DNA of 64,000 nucleotides from Aliivibrio finisterrensis (GCF_008933155.1 NZ_WBVP01000006.1:1-64000), one strand, 5' to 3'. Numbered from the stretch's first letter, positions 17,324 to 26,766 are shown. The notes: generated by a model from the letters alone, not told the origin. Program-made: numbers and translations.

Positions 17324-18112
17324 ATGGTAGGTCAACGACATATTCAAGCATCCGTTACTTTTGATACGTTGCCTTCAGATATTTATTTGTTGTTTGACGC
17401 TTTTCGCTCAAATACCGAAACTCGTGCTCATTCTCACTCATGGGGGCAATTACAAATCATCAGTGGGGGTATTTTAGAACTCAAAGCTGAAGGGCAGCGT
17501 TTTCTCGCTCCATCTCATTTTGCTATTTGGGTTCCAGCAGGAGTAAAACATCAAAGCTATAACCGAAAGCCTATTGCTTATTGTTCTGTAAATATTATCC
17601 CAGAATTAGCTAAAAAACTTCCTGAGCATACTTGTTTACTAGAAGTGAGTGTGTTAGTTGAGGCATTAATTGAAGAGCTACGAGAGCATAAAATCCAAAA
17701 GCCAGAAAATAAACAGCAAGATAGATTAATTAAGGTACTGTTTGACCAACTATTAATTGCTAAACAAAGTGAACGCTTTTTACCTACCTCTACGGATAAA
17801 TTATTAAAACCAATTCTTGAAACGCTTGAAGCGAATCCCGCAGATGAAACATCGTTATCTGAGTGGGCTGCAAAAAATCATACGACAGAGAGAACGTTAT
17901 CCCGGCATTGCCAAAGTGAGTTAGGGATGAGTTTTACGGAATGGAGATTAAGGATCCGGTACCTTTACTCTTTAGAGTTACTAAGAAAGAAAATGTCGAT
18001 TAAAGAAGTCGCGTTTAGCTTAGGCTATAATCAAACTAGCCCGTTTATTACCATGTTTAAGCGTTATTCTGATTGCACACCAGAGCAATATAAACTGAAA
18101 CATTCAATTTGA
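17324..18112 (+). CDS. AraC-family transcriptional regulator with N-terminal cupin domain
   Basis: This 262-residue protein has an N-terminal cupin-like half (about residues 15-90; the RAHSHSWGQLQ motif carries potential metal or ligand His). The C-terminal half (about 160-262) contains two helix-turn-helix motifs: LSEWAAKNHTTERTLSRH and SIKEVAFSLGYNQTSPFITMFKR. This layout is that of the NimR/YidL-like AraC group, which often controls a neighbouring transporter or enzyme gene; no such partner sits beside it here. A terminator follows at 18273. Confidence 0.85.
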   Translation: MVGQRHIQASVTFDTLPSDIYLLFDAFRSNTETRAHSHSWGQLQIISGGILELKAEGQRFLAPSHFAIWVPAGVKHQSYNRKPIAYCSVNIIPELAKKLPEHTCLLEVSVLVEALIEELREHKIQKPENKQQDRLIKVLFDQLLIAKQSERFLPTSTDKLLKPILETLEANPADETSLSEWAAKNHTTERTLSRHCQSELGMSFTEWRLRIRYLYSLELLRKKMSIKEVAFSLGYNQTSPFITMFKRYSDCTPEQYKLKHSI

Positions 18113-18272
18113 GGTGCGTTATCGCAGATCATTTTTTATCGCAAACTTTAAAGTGAAATAAACAATGATAATCATACTTAATAGAATGATTGCAGTGTAA
18201 GGTGAGTCGCTGATGTACGACGATAGACATCGTTAGCTTAATTAGCTATTGCACGTTTGTACCAGACACAAG

Positions 18273-18312
18273 AAAGGCCACTTAGTTGATGTGGCCTTTA
18301 CTTTTTTTATTT
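18273..18312. terminator. Bidirectional terminator
   Basis: The hairpin AAAGGCCAC / GTGGCCTTT is followed by a long T-rich tract on the plus strand. It lies between two convergent genes (AraC regulator and the malate-synthase-like gene). Confidence 0.75.
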
Positions 18313-18315
18313 TTA

Positions 18316-18879
18316 TTAAATACTAAAACAGCAAGCTAGTTGATAATCATCCCCATTTTTTGCAGTGTATTCTTTATCTTCTCTATGTGCTTTATGATTT
18401 GATTTTTCATCACGCTTCAGTAGGCTAATCCAATGACGCATGGCTGCTAGACCAAAGTCTTGAGTAAAGGTCGTACAAGTTTCCATCTCAATATCTTCAA
18501 TAGTTACCAATGTGTGTTTTCCCGGTTCATGATGACCAAAAATGATCTCTACATGGCTACCACTGTTGTCTTTTAAAAGAATTGTATCCGGTGATGAGCG
18601 ATGGCCAGTAAAAGCAACAAATTTTCCTGGGTTACGTAACCCACTGCATCCACCATCTTTAAAGAAAACCACTAAGTGATGGTAATCCAACAGATAATTA
18701 GTTACGTCTTTGTGTGAGCCTTTAGTTAAAGGGAATAGTTGATCAAGTAGAGACTTAATTTGATTCTGCTTTTCTTCTCGTTTGCTGGTATCCATCGTTT
18801 CTACGGCATAGACAGCTTCAGCCATAAACGGAGTTTCTTGTTGTGCGTTATTCGTGTTGTTTATATTTGTGATAGCCAT
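18316..18879 (-). CDS. Free-standing malate-synthase-G-like clasp domain protein
   Basis: This 187-residue protein starts at 18879, where GAGGG precedes the ATG. Residues about 50-170 follow, from memory of the family, the part of malate synthase G (GlcB) before its catalytic barrel. Matching segments include FPLTKGSHKDVTNY, GLRNPGKFVAFTGH, TILLKDNSGSHVEI and TLVTIEDIEMETCTT. The barrel with the catalytic Arg, Asp and Glu is absent, so it cannot be a malate synthase. The gene has good length, start and terminator and does not look decayed. It is divergent from a DUF3612 regulator, a family often found beside glyoxylate-cycle genes in Vibrio. A regulatory or metabolite-binding role is possible but is inference. 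Confidence 0.6.
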   Translation of the reverse strand: MAITNINNTNNAQQETPFMAEAVYAVETMDTSKREEKQNQIKSLLDQLFPLTKGSHKDVTNYLLDYHHLVVFFKDGGCSGLRNPGKFVAFTGHRSSPDTILLKDNSGSHVEIIFGHHEPGKHTLVTIEDIEMETCTTFTQDFGLAAMRHWISLLKRDEKSNHKAHREDKEYTAKNGDDYQLACCFSI

Positions 18880-19014
18880 AGTCTTGCCCTCAATTTTCGT
18901 CCTGAAAGATAAGTAAGTCACACTGGTCAGAGTTGTTTGCTTACTTGTATTGAAGCTTAGCTTAATATCTACTACAATTTCACAACAAAAACTTAACAGT
19001 GTGAATTTTACAAG

Positions 19015-20529
19015 ATGCGCCAGTCAAAAAGTATTATTAGACAAAGTCATTTTCTTGGAACAAAAATTCGAAATCTGAGAAAACGCAATCACTTAACGAT
19101 GGAAGATCTCTCCACTCGCTGTATTCGAGTTGATCCTGAGAATTCACCATCGGTTTCTTATCTTTCAATGATAGAGAGAGGAAAGCGGGTTCCCAGCGCT
19201 GATATGTTGGAAGTTATCGCTACGGTATTTCAAAAAGAGTCATCGTGGTTCTTAGATAGCGAGCCAGAAGCACAAGCCATTACGCCAGATAAGGGACGTA
19301 GAGGTGGGATCAGCGGTATGGCACTTGAACCGAGTTTTTTATTCTCTAATGATATTCTTCAAATAGCGATCCCTGAAATGCTGAACCAAACAGGAGTGAC
19401 TGGTCGTCAATTCGCACATCTTCTTATTAGAGCCCATCAAGAAAATAATCAAAATCACTTTCCTGATTTAGAACGAGCAGCAGAAGAGGTAGGGCAGAAA
19501 CAATTACCATTAAGTGTCGAGCAGATGATGGACTTGGCGGCATTTCATGGATTAACTCTGAAATGGGTACAAGATACGCCAAAATCCGTTGTCGATGAGT
19601 TTGGTGTTAATGGCAAAGAACTACTGACTTCTTTTTTTGAACCACCTTGTACAGTCTATCTAAATGAAGTCTTAAAGCATCACCCGACACGATTGAAGTA
19701 CGATTTAGCGGTCTACATTGGTCATTGTGTTTTACATAACAAAGAAGGTTTGAAGAGTTCTTTGTCTGTGGGTAGCCATCGAGTGTTTGATGATGAAATA
19801 CACCACACAGATAGTTCATTAAACGCGCAAGATATTTTACATGCATGGCGCGATTTTGAGTCTAGCTTTTTTGCGGGCGCTTTATTGTGCCCAAGAGTTC
19901 CCTTTAGGCAGTTATTAGACCGTTATGGCTATGAGATTGATGCACATCGTTTAGCTGGGGTTTCTCCTTCTGTGGCGATGAGACGAATGACTGTGGTCTC
20001 TCCGTATCCTCATTGGCATTATTTTGATGCGTACGCACCAGGGAAATTGAAAGCGGTTTATCGTGGAAATGGTATTCCTTTACCTTGGGGAAATATGAAA
20101 CAAGTAAATGATCCTTGTCATCACTGGGCTGTTTTTCGACGATTATCTGAGCCAAAAGAAGGGAGTTCGGCACAAATATCGATTCTTAATGTAAATAACG
20201 AACCTCGTATCTATTGTTGTGAATCGGTAAATATGACTGATCCTGCAGGTAATAATCGCGTGTTATGCGCTGGTATTGATTTGAATCCGGCAATTGAAGC
20301 TCAGGGAAAAGACGCGGTGTCATTAGCTCGTGATTTACAAAAAGCATGTGTAAAAAATGGTGGTGAGAGCCCTATAGCAAAAGGAATAAAAAGAGAGTTA
20401 ATTAGTGTCGCTAAGATATTAAATATTAATTGGATTGAGCGTGGGTTAGAAACGGATGCGAGAGTAATTTGTTCTCGTGGTGCTGTTTGCCCAAGAAAAC
20501 CAAGTTGTTACTCTGAATGTAAAGATTAG
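19015..20529 (+). CDS. XRE-family regulator with DUF3612/short-chain fatty acid regulator-type region
   Basis: This 504-residue protein has an N-terminal Cro/CI helix-turn-helix (about residues 13-67; LGTKIRNLRKRNHLTMEDLS and VSYLSMIERGKRVPS). A long middle region follows that resembles the IrrE-like/peptidase-like region of this group. The C-terminal cysteine cluster CSRGAVCPRKPSCYSEC resembles that of short-chain fatty acyl-CoA regulators. Such proteins control acetate, propionate or glyoxylate-cycle genes. Its divergent neighbour resembles part of malate synthase G, which fits that role. The ribosome-binding site is weak. The exact ligand is unknown. Confidence 0.75.
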   Translation: MRQSKSIIRQSHFLGTKIRNLRKRNHLTMEDLSTRCIRVDPENSPSVSYLSMIERGKRVPSADMLEVIATVFQKESSWFLDSEPEAQAITPDKGRRGGISGMALEPSFLFSNDILQIAIPEMLNQTGVTGRQFAHLLIRAHQENNQNHFPDLERAAEEVGQKQLPLSVEQMMDLAAFHGLTLKWVQDTPKSVVDEFGVNGKELLTSFFEPPCTVYLNEVLKHHPTRLKYDLAVYIGHCVLHNKEGLKSSLSVGSHRVFDDEIHHTDSSLNAQDILHAWRDFESSFFAGALLCPRVPFRQLLDRYGYEIDAHRLAGVSPSVAMRRMTVVSPYPHWHYFDAYAPGKLKAVYRGNGIPLPWGNMKQVNDPCHHWAVFRRLSEPKEGSSAQISILNVNNEPRIYCCESVNMTDPAGNNRVLCAGIDLNPAIEAQGKDAVSLARDLQKACVKNGGESPIAKGIKRELISVAKILNINWIERGLETDARVICSRGAVCPRKPSCYSECKD

Positions 20530-20546
20530 AACGTTTTTTTTAAAAT

Positions 20547-20584
20547 AAAATGCCCTAGTCAGTAATGAGTAGGGCATTTTTATG
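20547..20584 (+). terminator. Terminator after the DUF3612-type regulator
   Basis: The hairpin AAAATGCCCTA / TAGGGCATTTT with a 12-nt loop is followed by T residues. Confidence 0.8.
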
Positions 20585-20608
20585 TATAGATATTTGAGCT
20601 ATTGATTC

Positions 20609-20653
20609 ATACCAATGTAACTAAATAGATCAGATAATTAATGGAATTGGTAT
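20609..20653. repeat. Short inverted-end repeat, 45 bp
   Basis: The segment begins ATACCAAT and ends ATTGGTAT, the same ends as the longer element at 14921-15082. The interior lacks the nested palindromes of the longer element. It may be an internally deleted relative or simply a similar-ended repeat. Confidence 0.4.
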
Positions 20654-20660
20654 CATTTGA

Positions 20661-21517
20661 TTATTCATCAAGATCATCAGCGTAGCCTTTGGGTGGTGGT
20701 GTCCATGCACGCTCTGATTGGTTGTGTTTATCAGAACGATCTTTACTCATGGCATGTTTAATTGTGCTTTCAAGTTCAATAAACAATTTACGATAGTTAT
20801 TATCAAATCGCTCGCCTTCTGAATCATCTAACCATGCTTGATATAATTTATCAGAGCTTTGATTCTCGACCTTTTTGTACGCTATTTTTTGTTGTTCTAC
20901 ATGGAATGGGTGTTGACCTAATCCACGCATGGCTTCTGCACCCATTTCAAGTGCTGAACGGGTGGTTTCTGATTCAATGAAATCTGCACCAGCACAGCGA
21001 AGCATATAAGAATGGCCTCTATCGTAAGCACGAGCGAGTACTTTTACTTTTGGGTAAGTGTGCTTAACATACTTAACCAGTTCAACACTGTTTTCTTGGT
21101 TATCGATGGCAACCACCAACATTGCAGCATGTTCAATCCCTGCCGTATGCAGTAGATCAGGACGAGTGGCATCCCCAAAATAACTCTTAGTATTGATTTG
21201 ACGTAATGAATCAACCTGATCGGCTTGATGGTCAAGCACAACGGTTTTTACATGGTTTGATACTAAAAAGCGATTGACTACTTGACCAAATCGACCGCCG
21301 CCAGCGATGATCACTGTGCCTTTTTCATCAATGCTATCCGACTCTCTATCATTCGATTTTTGCTCGAAACGAGGTAAGATCACTTTATCAAAAAGAATGA
21401 ATAACCCCGGTGTAAAGAACATAGAAAGGGCTACAACTAAGTATATGTGTGGTTAGCTAAGCACTTACTACCAACCAGTAATGTTTTCATCGCTTGGCTA
21501 AGAAAGTAAAAAGCCAT
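20661..21517 (-). pseudogene. Remnant of a Kef-type (CPA2) potassium/proton antiporter
   Basis: The intact part, 253 codons from 21422, is the cytoplasmic half of a KefB/KefC-like antiporter. It begins with the end of the last membrane helix (FFTPGLFILFDK). A TrkA-N/RCK nucleotide-binding domain follows with AGGGRFGQVV and FGDATRPD, then a charged tail. Upstream the frame hits a stop at about 21450. The preceding helix seems to continue in another frame (FYFLSQAMKTLLVG, from 21517), so a frameshift is present. The remaining transport helices are missing altogether. The membrane part is thus lost and the antiporter cannot work, although a soluble RCK domain could still be made. Confidence 0.75.
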
Positions 21518-21671
21518 CCCATTTTATTATTCCTATTTAGAGTCAAGGTGTTATTAAGTTGAGAAAAGTATAGCTATTTCATATTTAATGATAATAGATT
21601 AAATAAATAATTACTTTTGCATATTTGTAATAATAAGGAGGAAGGATAAACTATTTGTAGTGGGCATAATA

Positions 21672-21700
21672 AATAAGCCCCTAAGAGTAAGGGGCTTATA
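21672..21700 (-). terminator. Terminator after the S4-domain gene
   Basis: The hairpin ATAAGCCCCT / AGGGGCTTAT with a 7-nt loop lies 13 bp after the stop of the minus-strand gene. Confidence 0.75.
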
Positions 21701-21712
21701 ATTGAAACTGGA

Positions 21713-22129
21713 TTAGAAGAAGTTAATTGAACGACGTCCGCTTTCTGGATCAATCGTTGTTGGAATTTCTGATTTTTGCTTCTTCTTCTTTTCTTTTTTA
21801 GCTTTTTTAGGTTTAGGCTCTGTATATTCAGGTTCTATTGGAATAAATTGAGGTTTCTCTTCAATTTCTGGCAGCTCACCAACAGGAGTATCACAGATAA
21901 CAACGTAATATTCCTCATTGAATTCAATAACATCGCCATCGTACATTTTACGACGTTTACGTTGTTCTAATTCGCCATTTACACCTACATAGCCTTCACT
22001 AATCATGTGCTTAGCTTCACCACCGCCATTCACAACATTAGCAATTTTTAATACTTTATAGAGTTCGATAGGTTGAACATTTACTTCAACGCCAATCGCT
22101 TCTACTTCAAATTCTTCTTGATCTGACAT
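21713..22129 (-). CDS. S4-domain RNA-binding protein (YbcJ-like) with basic tail
   Basis: This 138-residue protein has an S4-type RNA-binding fold at about residues 18-85. Segments such as IELYKVLKIANVV, GEAKHMISEGYVGVNG and RKRRKMYDGDVIEF match small YbcJ/RNA-binding S4 proteins. The C-terminal third is an acidic/proline stretch followed by a run of Lys, probably disordered and nucleic-acid-binding. Small YbcJ proteins lack this long tail. It is monocistronic with its own terminator. The RNA target is unknown. Confidence 0.8.
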   Translation of the reverse strand: MSDQEEFEVEAIGVEVNVQPIELYKVLKIANVVNGGGEAKHMISEGYVGVNGELEQRKRRKMYDGDVIEFNEEYYVVICDTPVGELPEIEEKPQFIPIEPEYTEPKPKKAKKEKKKKQKSEIPTTIDPESGRRSINFF

Positions 22130-22214
22130 GAGGATCTCTTTAATTACGAATTGTGACTATTGTAACTGAGAGAAAGGCATCGTCCTAGCGCCTTTCTTTG
22201 CAATTAAGGTAAAA

Positions 22215-23387
22215 TCAATCAACCACTTCAATGTCAGTTTTAGGGACGGAGCAACAAGCCAGTATCATTCCTGCATCTTTTAATCTTTGGTTAAGAGCAG
22301 GGGAATCTTCTTGCTCAACATCGCCTGATTCTAAAGTGACTCGACAAGCACCACATAAACCAGCACGACAACTATTATTAATGCTAAGCCCTGCTGCTTC
22401 CGCTTGGTTCAATAATGGGTCTTGTGTATTACCTTTAAACAGGTTTCCATTTAAGCTAATGGTAATTTCTTCTGATTTAGTGTCTTCTGTTACGTTGATT
22501 GGATCTACTGTGACTTGTTGAGTTGCAACAGTAGAGATTGAATCTGAATAGTATTCTTTCTCTTTGGTTTCTAATACTTCGATCTTATCTCCGACGTTAA
22601 TCGTCCCTTCGTTTTTAGCAATGAGGTTTTGACCAAAATACACATTACCAGAATCATCAGCACGGAATGTTGAGAAGGTTTTTAATGGCTCTTTATTTGG
22701 GTGATACTGAGCCGTATTTGGATTTACTGTCGTTAAAATGCAGCGTTGGCAAGGTTTAACCACTTCAAACTCAACCTCCCCAATACGAATACGCTTCCAA
22801 GAATCTTCAATAAAAGCCTCATTACCTGAAACGACTAAGTTAGTACGAAATTGAGCCATAGTATGATGACTGCTACTGCGTTTATTTAGTTCAGTAAGAG
22901 AGGCTTCACTGATCACTAGCAATGGGTAACCGTCGGCAAAACTCACGTTGGTTTGAATTTTTTCACGCATACGATTGGATTGCTCGCCAGAAAATAGCAG
23001 TTGTGCTTCAGTGCCTAAAATAGAAGTGAACCACTGATTGGCTTCTTTTGTCGTGGAGTAAGCCGTAAAAGTATCACTCCAAACGGTTGTATCGATCTCT
23101 TTCATTTCTAATTCATTAAAGGTGAAATGTAGATCAATCAACCCTGGGTAACAAAGGATTAACCCATCAGGTTCAATAATGGCTTTAATTTTTACCATTT
23201 GTGGATGAGTGCGAGCGGTAATCATTTTTCCATCTAATGATGCAACCATGAATCGGCGATCGCATTGTAAGCCTTGCTTTTCAACTTGAGCAGTAGATAG
23301 CGAAATCCCTGCGATTGATTTTACAGGGAATACATTGATGTTTGATAAATTTGGCGTTGAATTAATTTGGCTCACGATAGCATCCAT
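22215..23387 (-). CDS. ycbX: MOSC-domain protein with C-terminal [2Fe-2S] ferredoxin domain (YcbX-like)
   Basis: This 390-residue protein has an N-terminal MOSC beta-barrel domain (INVFPVKSIAG near residue 20), a MOSC core with the conserved Cys of PCQRCILTTVNP (about residue 215), and a plant-type ferredoxin domain (about residues 305-390). The latter has the cluster pattern C-x4-C-x2-C (CRAGLCGAC) plus a distal Cys. YcbX transfers electrons to molybdenum cofactor and reduces N-hydroxylated base analogues and similar compounds. It depends on molybdenum, which links it loosely to modABC near the window end. Confidence 0.88.
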   Translation of the reverse strand: MDAIVSQINSTPNLSNINVFPVKSIAGISLSTAQVEKQGLQCDRRFMVASLDGKMITARTHPQMVKIKAIIEPDGLILCYPGLIDLHFTFNELEMKEIDTTVWSDTFTAYSTTKEANQWFTSILGTEAQLLFSGEQSNRMREKIQTNVSFADGYPLLVISEASLTELNKRSSSHHTMAQFRTNLVVSGNEAFIEDSWKRIRIGEVEFEVVKPCQRCILTTVNPNTAQYHPNKEPLKTFSTFRADDSGNVYFGQNLIAKNEGTINVGDKIEVLETKEKEYYSDSISTVATQQVTVDPINVTEDTKSEEITISLNGNLFKGNTQDPLLNQAEAAGLSINNSCRAGLCGACRVTLESGDVEQEDSPALNQRLKDAGMILACCSVPKTDIEVVD

Positions 23388-23454
23388 TCTTTGTTCAGTT
23401 ATTTACGTAAAGTGTATCAAAGTCTATTTTATTTTACTGTCTATTATCTATTCA

Positions 23455-24717
23455 TTATGACTCTGAAAGATCATATGAGCTAAAGGTGACGGTAGTAATG
23501 AAATCTTTCTCCGTTTTTTGTATATCAAATTCCCAAGTCATTCGTTCACAGATCCGCTCTACAATAACTAAGCCGCAGCCATAACCAGCATTGTAGGTGT
23601 CGTTACCATCATGGCAGTTGATAATACATAGTTTATTATTGTCTAGGCTTATCTGTATATCGCCTACACTGTAGCTGAAGGCGTTCTTTATTAAGTTATT
23701 AATCACAACCGTAATAAAGCTACTTGGAGCAAGACATGCTTCACCTTTAACTATGTTTAACTGAGCGCCCATTTCTTGTTTGGCAAATAGGGGTTCTAAA
23801 TGGTTAAGTTGTGTCTGTAAGATCTCTTCCACTTGATAATGATGAAAATGATGCGCTTCTATTTCTTGTTTACCTAATAGCAAAAAGGTTTCAGTAAGCA
23901 GAGTCATCTCTTCACTTGCTTGATGTAATCGATTAATTGCTTTGAGTGCGACACGAGGTTGGTCTGGCACCTTTGCAAGTAAATCGGCAGATCCTTGAAT
24001 GACCATGATAGGAGTGCGTAATTCATGAGAAGCAAAGCGGCTGAACTCTTTCTCACGAGTGAAAAACTGGGCAATATGATGCTTACTTTTTAATAAGGAA
24101 CGTTCAATATCTTGGGTTTCTTGGTATTTAGTGTCAATAGTAAAGTCTGGGTGTTCTGGTGACATTAAATCTACTTTGTGCTGAATATGTCGTAAAGGTG
24201 TTGAAATACTACGAACAAAGTAAATCCCATATAAAACCATTAAAATAGTCGTAATAATGCCTAAACCAACAGTAATGTAATGCAAGTTGGCTTCATAGTC
24301 ATCGAGATAATCATCGGCATCATCTTGAAAGAGAATATAGAGGAGCCCGTCACCTGATGGGTGGTCGATAACAATAAAGTGCTTATCTTCTGTTCCTAGC
24401 AGTTGCTCATATAACCCCGTTTTTTTGTAGTTATTAAGCCAAAGTGGATGTTCTCTTTCACTCCAATACGTAGAAAACTCTTCTTCATTAGGTAATGGGG
24501 TATCTTTACCTAATTGAGCGTATTTTCGAGTGTATTGGCTGGCTTCTGTATCTAACCAGTGGTGTAAACTAATGATTTCTAATTGATCTTCTGCAATATA
24601 AATAACTGCCCAGAAAAGCCCAAACATTAGAAAGGTTAGAATGGCAAATGTCCAACGGATTTTTTTAAAAAAGCTCGGCTGCTGCGAGTGATTATTTAAG
24701 TCGGTAACCTTTTCCAT
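23455..24717 (-). CDS. Two-component sensor histidine kinase
   Basis: This 420-residue inner-membrane kinase has two membrane segments (about residues 22-42 and 147-168) flanking a 100-residue periplasmic sensor. A HAMP-like linker follows, then a HisKA box with His231 (FASHELRTPI) and an HATPase domain with the N-box NNLIKNAFSYS and the G-box GYGCGLVIVERI. It overlaps the response-regulator gene upstream by 26 bp, so the pair is translationally coupled. The signal is unknown. The divergent lipoprotein gene at 25440 is a likely target. Confidence 0.9.
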   Translation of the reverse strand: MEKVTDLNNHSQQPSFFKKIRWTFAILTFLMFGLFWAVIYIAEDQLEIISLHHWLDTEASQYTRKYAQLGKDTPLPNEEEFSTYWSEREHPLWLNNYKKTGLYEQLLGTEDKHFIVIDHPSGDGLLYILFQDDADDYLDDYEANLHYITVGLGIITTILMVLYGIYFVRSISTPLRHIQHKVDLMSPEHPDFTIDTKYQETQDIERSLLKSKHHIAQFFTREKEFSRFASHELRTPIMVIQGSADLLAKVPDQPRVALKAINRLHQASEEMTLLTETFLLLGKQEIEAHHFHHYQVEEILQTQLNHLEPLFAKQEMGAQLNIVKGEACLAPSSFITVVINNLIKNAFSYSVGDIQISLDNNKLCIINCHDGNDTYNAGYGCGLVIVERICERMTWEFDIQKTEKDFITTVTFSSYDLSES

Positions 24718-25357
24718 GAATGGTCTCTAGTCGTGGTGTATCAAAGCCTTTGTCTACGGCGTTTCGAATGGTATATAAATGACTTCTTAATGCATCACTT
24801 GACGGAGATTCCTCTCCCCAAACGTGCTCTACAAGTTCGTTTTTACTGACAATGTCAGGCGCTTTTTTCATTAATAATGCAATGATTTTTAGCTGAATTG
24901 GTGCCAATTTAATGAGTTTTCCTTGGCGATATAGAGTGCCTGCTTTGACGTCCATTTCCATATCTTCAAACGTCAATTTTCCAATATCAGTGCGTCGACC
25001 GCGATTAGATAAAGCAAGTAAACGCATATGCAACTCTTCCATTGCAAATGGTTTTACAAGGTAATCATCACCACCAACTTCAAAGGCGTGAATTTTATCT
25101 TCTAGGGTGTCTTTTGCGGTTAAGAAAAGAATAGGGGTACTGCAGGCGTGATCATTACGTAATGTTTCAACGGTGCTTATCCCATCTAGTTTTGGCATCA
25201 TGATATCCATTACAATAACATCGAAGCTTTCTTTCTTTAATATTTCTATCGCAGCGACACCATGGTAAGCGCAATCAATATCGATACCGACCAGTTCTAG
25301 GTAGTCAGCGATTGTTTCTGCAACATGATGGTTATCTTCAACAATTAGTACTTTCAT
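24692..25357 (-). CDS. OmpR-family response regulator
   Basis: This 221-residue protein has a receiver domain (residues 1-120) with acidic pocket Glu7-Asp8, phospho-acceptor Asp51 (VMDIMMPKLDG), conserved Thr (LFLTAKD) and Lys (LVKPFAMEEL). The C-terminal winged helix DNA-binding domain of OmpR type includes VWGEESPSSDALRSHLYTIRNAVDKG. It forms a unit with the sensor kinase that follows. The 82-bp gap to the divergent DUF5666 lipoprotein probably holds both promoters and the regulator's own sites. Confidence 0.92.
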   Translation of the reverse strand: MKVLIVEDNHHVAETIADYLELVGIDIDCAYHGVAAIEILKKESFDVIVMDIMMPKLDGISTVETLRNDHACSTPILFLTAKDTLEDKIHAFEVGGDDYLVKPFAMEELHMRLLALSNRGRRTDIGKLTFEDMEMDVKAGTLYRQGKLIKLAPIQLKIIALLMKKAPDIVSKNELVEHVWGEESPSSDALRSHLYTIRNAVDKGFDTPRLETIHGKGYRLK

Positions 25358-25439
25358 TTTTCTTCTTCACGAATCCTTCACACTTATCTCATTATAGTAC
25401 TCCTATAAAGTACATAATTTATAATAATTAGGTTAAAAA

Positions 25440-26621
25440 ATGAAAAAAGTCGCTGTTTTATTATTAGGAACTGTAATGTTATCTGGCTGTGGGTCGGATG
25501 ATTCGGGTGATACTGTATCCTCTCATGCTCAAGCAAACGTGATTGAAGGCACTATTGAGTCTATTAATCCTTTAGCTAATGAAGTAACAATGAATGGTGT
25601 TGATTATCATGTTACAAGTGTCTCTTTTGGTAATAAAGATGATATTTCATTGAATGATCTTAAAGCTAATATGATGGTGAGATTATCTACAAATGACGAA
25701 GCTAACTTACTAACTGTGAGTAATGCTAAATTAACTCTAGAACCAACTATGGTTGGGTTGATTACTGAAATTAACCCACAAACAGGTGATTTCAAAATTA
25801 ATGGAGTAGCTCTTTCTGCGGATAACGTACTATTAACTGAAATTGATAATGGTGATTGGGTCATGATATCTTCATTACCCACTGCTAACGCTGGTTATCA
25901 CGTATTATCTATTGTGAAATTTGAACCTGATGATCATGGCAAAGTTGAGATGGAAGGATTGTTAAATCATCTTGAAGATCATCAGTTTATCCTAGGTTCA
26001 AATTTAATCGTAAATTATGAGAATGCCCAGATTGAAGACAATGCTCTATTAAGCAATGGCCAGTGGGTTGAGGTTACAGGAACGATCGATGGTTTAATAT
26101 TCAAAGCCGAAAGCATTGAAGTTGAAGGGTATAATGACTTAGACCAAAATACCGATATTGAAGGTATTATTACCAATGTGGCAAAGGATAAATCTTCATT
26201 TATATTAAATTATAAAGGCCGTTTTTTTGTTACAAGTAATACGATATATGAAGACGGTAAGAAAGAAAATCTAGCTGTTGGAACTTATCTTGAAGTGACA
26301 GCAAAAGAAGTTAATGGAAAAAACCAAGTGTTAGAAATTGAATTTGAAACACAGGATTCTGACGAGAATGATTGGCCTGATTCGAATGATATTGAATTTA
26401 TTGGGAAGATAGTATCTGATAATGTTGATATTAATAAAACAAAGTCTTTTATTATGAATACACTTCAAGGTGAGAAAACAATATATATGACAGCAAGTAC
26501 AGAATTTGATGATAATTTAACGATCTTAAATCTAGACACTGGAATGGATATTGAGGTTGATGCTTATTTAATCAATGGCCAGTACATAGCAAGTGAAATT
26601 GAGCGTAAAGATAACGATTAA
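25440..26621 (+). CDS. DUF5666-repeat lipoprotein
   Basis: This 393-residue protein has a lipoprotein signal with lipobox LSGC (Cys17). The mature part consists of about five repeated beta-rich units of 60-70 residues, each beginning with a pattern like IEGTIESINP, VGLITEINPQ, MEGLLNHLED, IEGIITNVAK and FIGKIVSDN. This is the DUF5666 (OB-fold-like) pattern. The mature protein is very acidic. It is divergent from the two-component system and probably controlled by it. The function of the family is not known; it sits at the membrane, outer or inner. Confidence 0.75.
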   Translation: MKKVAVLLLGTVMLSGCGSDDSGDTVSSHAQANVIEGTIESINPLANEVTMNGVDYHVTSVSFGNKDDISLNDLKANMMVRLSTNDEANLLTVSNAKLTLEPTMVGLITEINPQTGDFKINGVALSADNVLLTEIDNGDWVMISSLPTANAGYHVLSIVKFEPDDHGKVEMEGLLNHLEDHQFILGSNLIVNYENAQIEDNALLSNGQWVEVTGTIDGLIFKAESIEVEGYNDLDQNTDIEGIITNVAKDKSSFILNYKGRFFVTSNTIYEDGKKENLAVGTYLEVTAKEVNGKNQVLEIEFETQDSDENDWPDSNDIEFIGKIVSDNVDINKTKSFIMNTLQGEKTIYMTASTEFDDNLTILNLDTGMDIEVDAYLINGQYIASEIERKDND

Positions 26622-26636
26622 GTTTTAATCGTATTG

Positions 26637-26672
26637 GAAACCACTGTCTTTAATAATTCAGTGGTTTTTTTC
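26637..26672 (+). terminator. Terminator after the DUF5666 lipoprotein
   Basis: The hairpin AAACCACTG / CAGTGGTTT is followed by a T-rich run. Confidence 0.8.
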
Positions 26673-26766
26673 TTTTATGCCTTATCTAAAAAATAAGTCA
26701 TCATAATTGATAAATTCGGCTTACTATTTAATGAGAACTCAAAAGAATTATTAAAAAGGAAACAAA

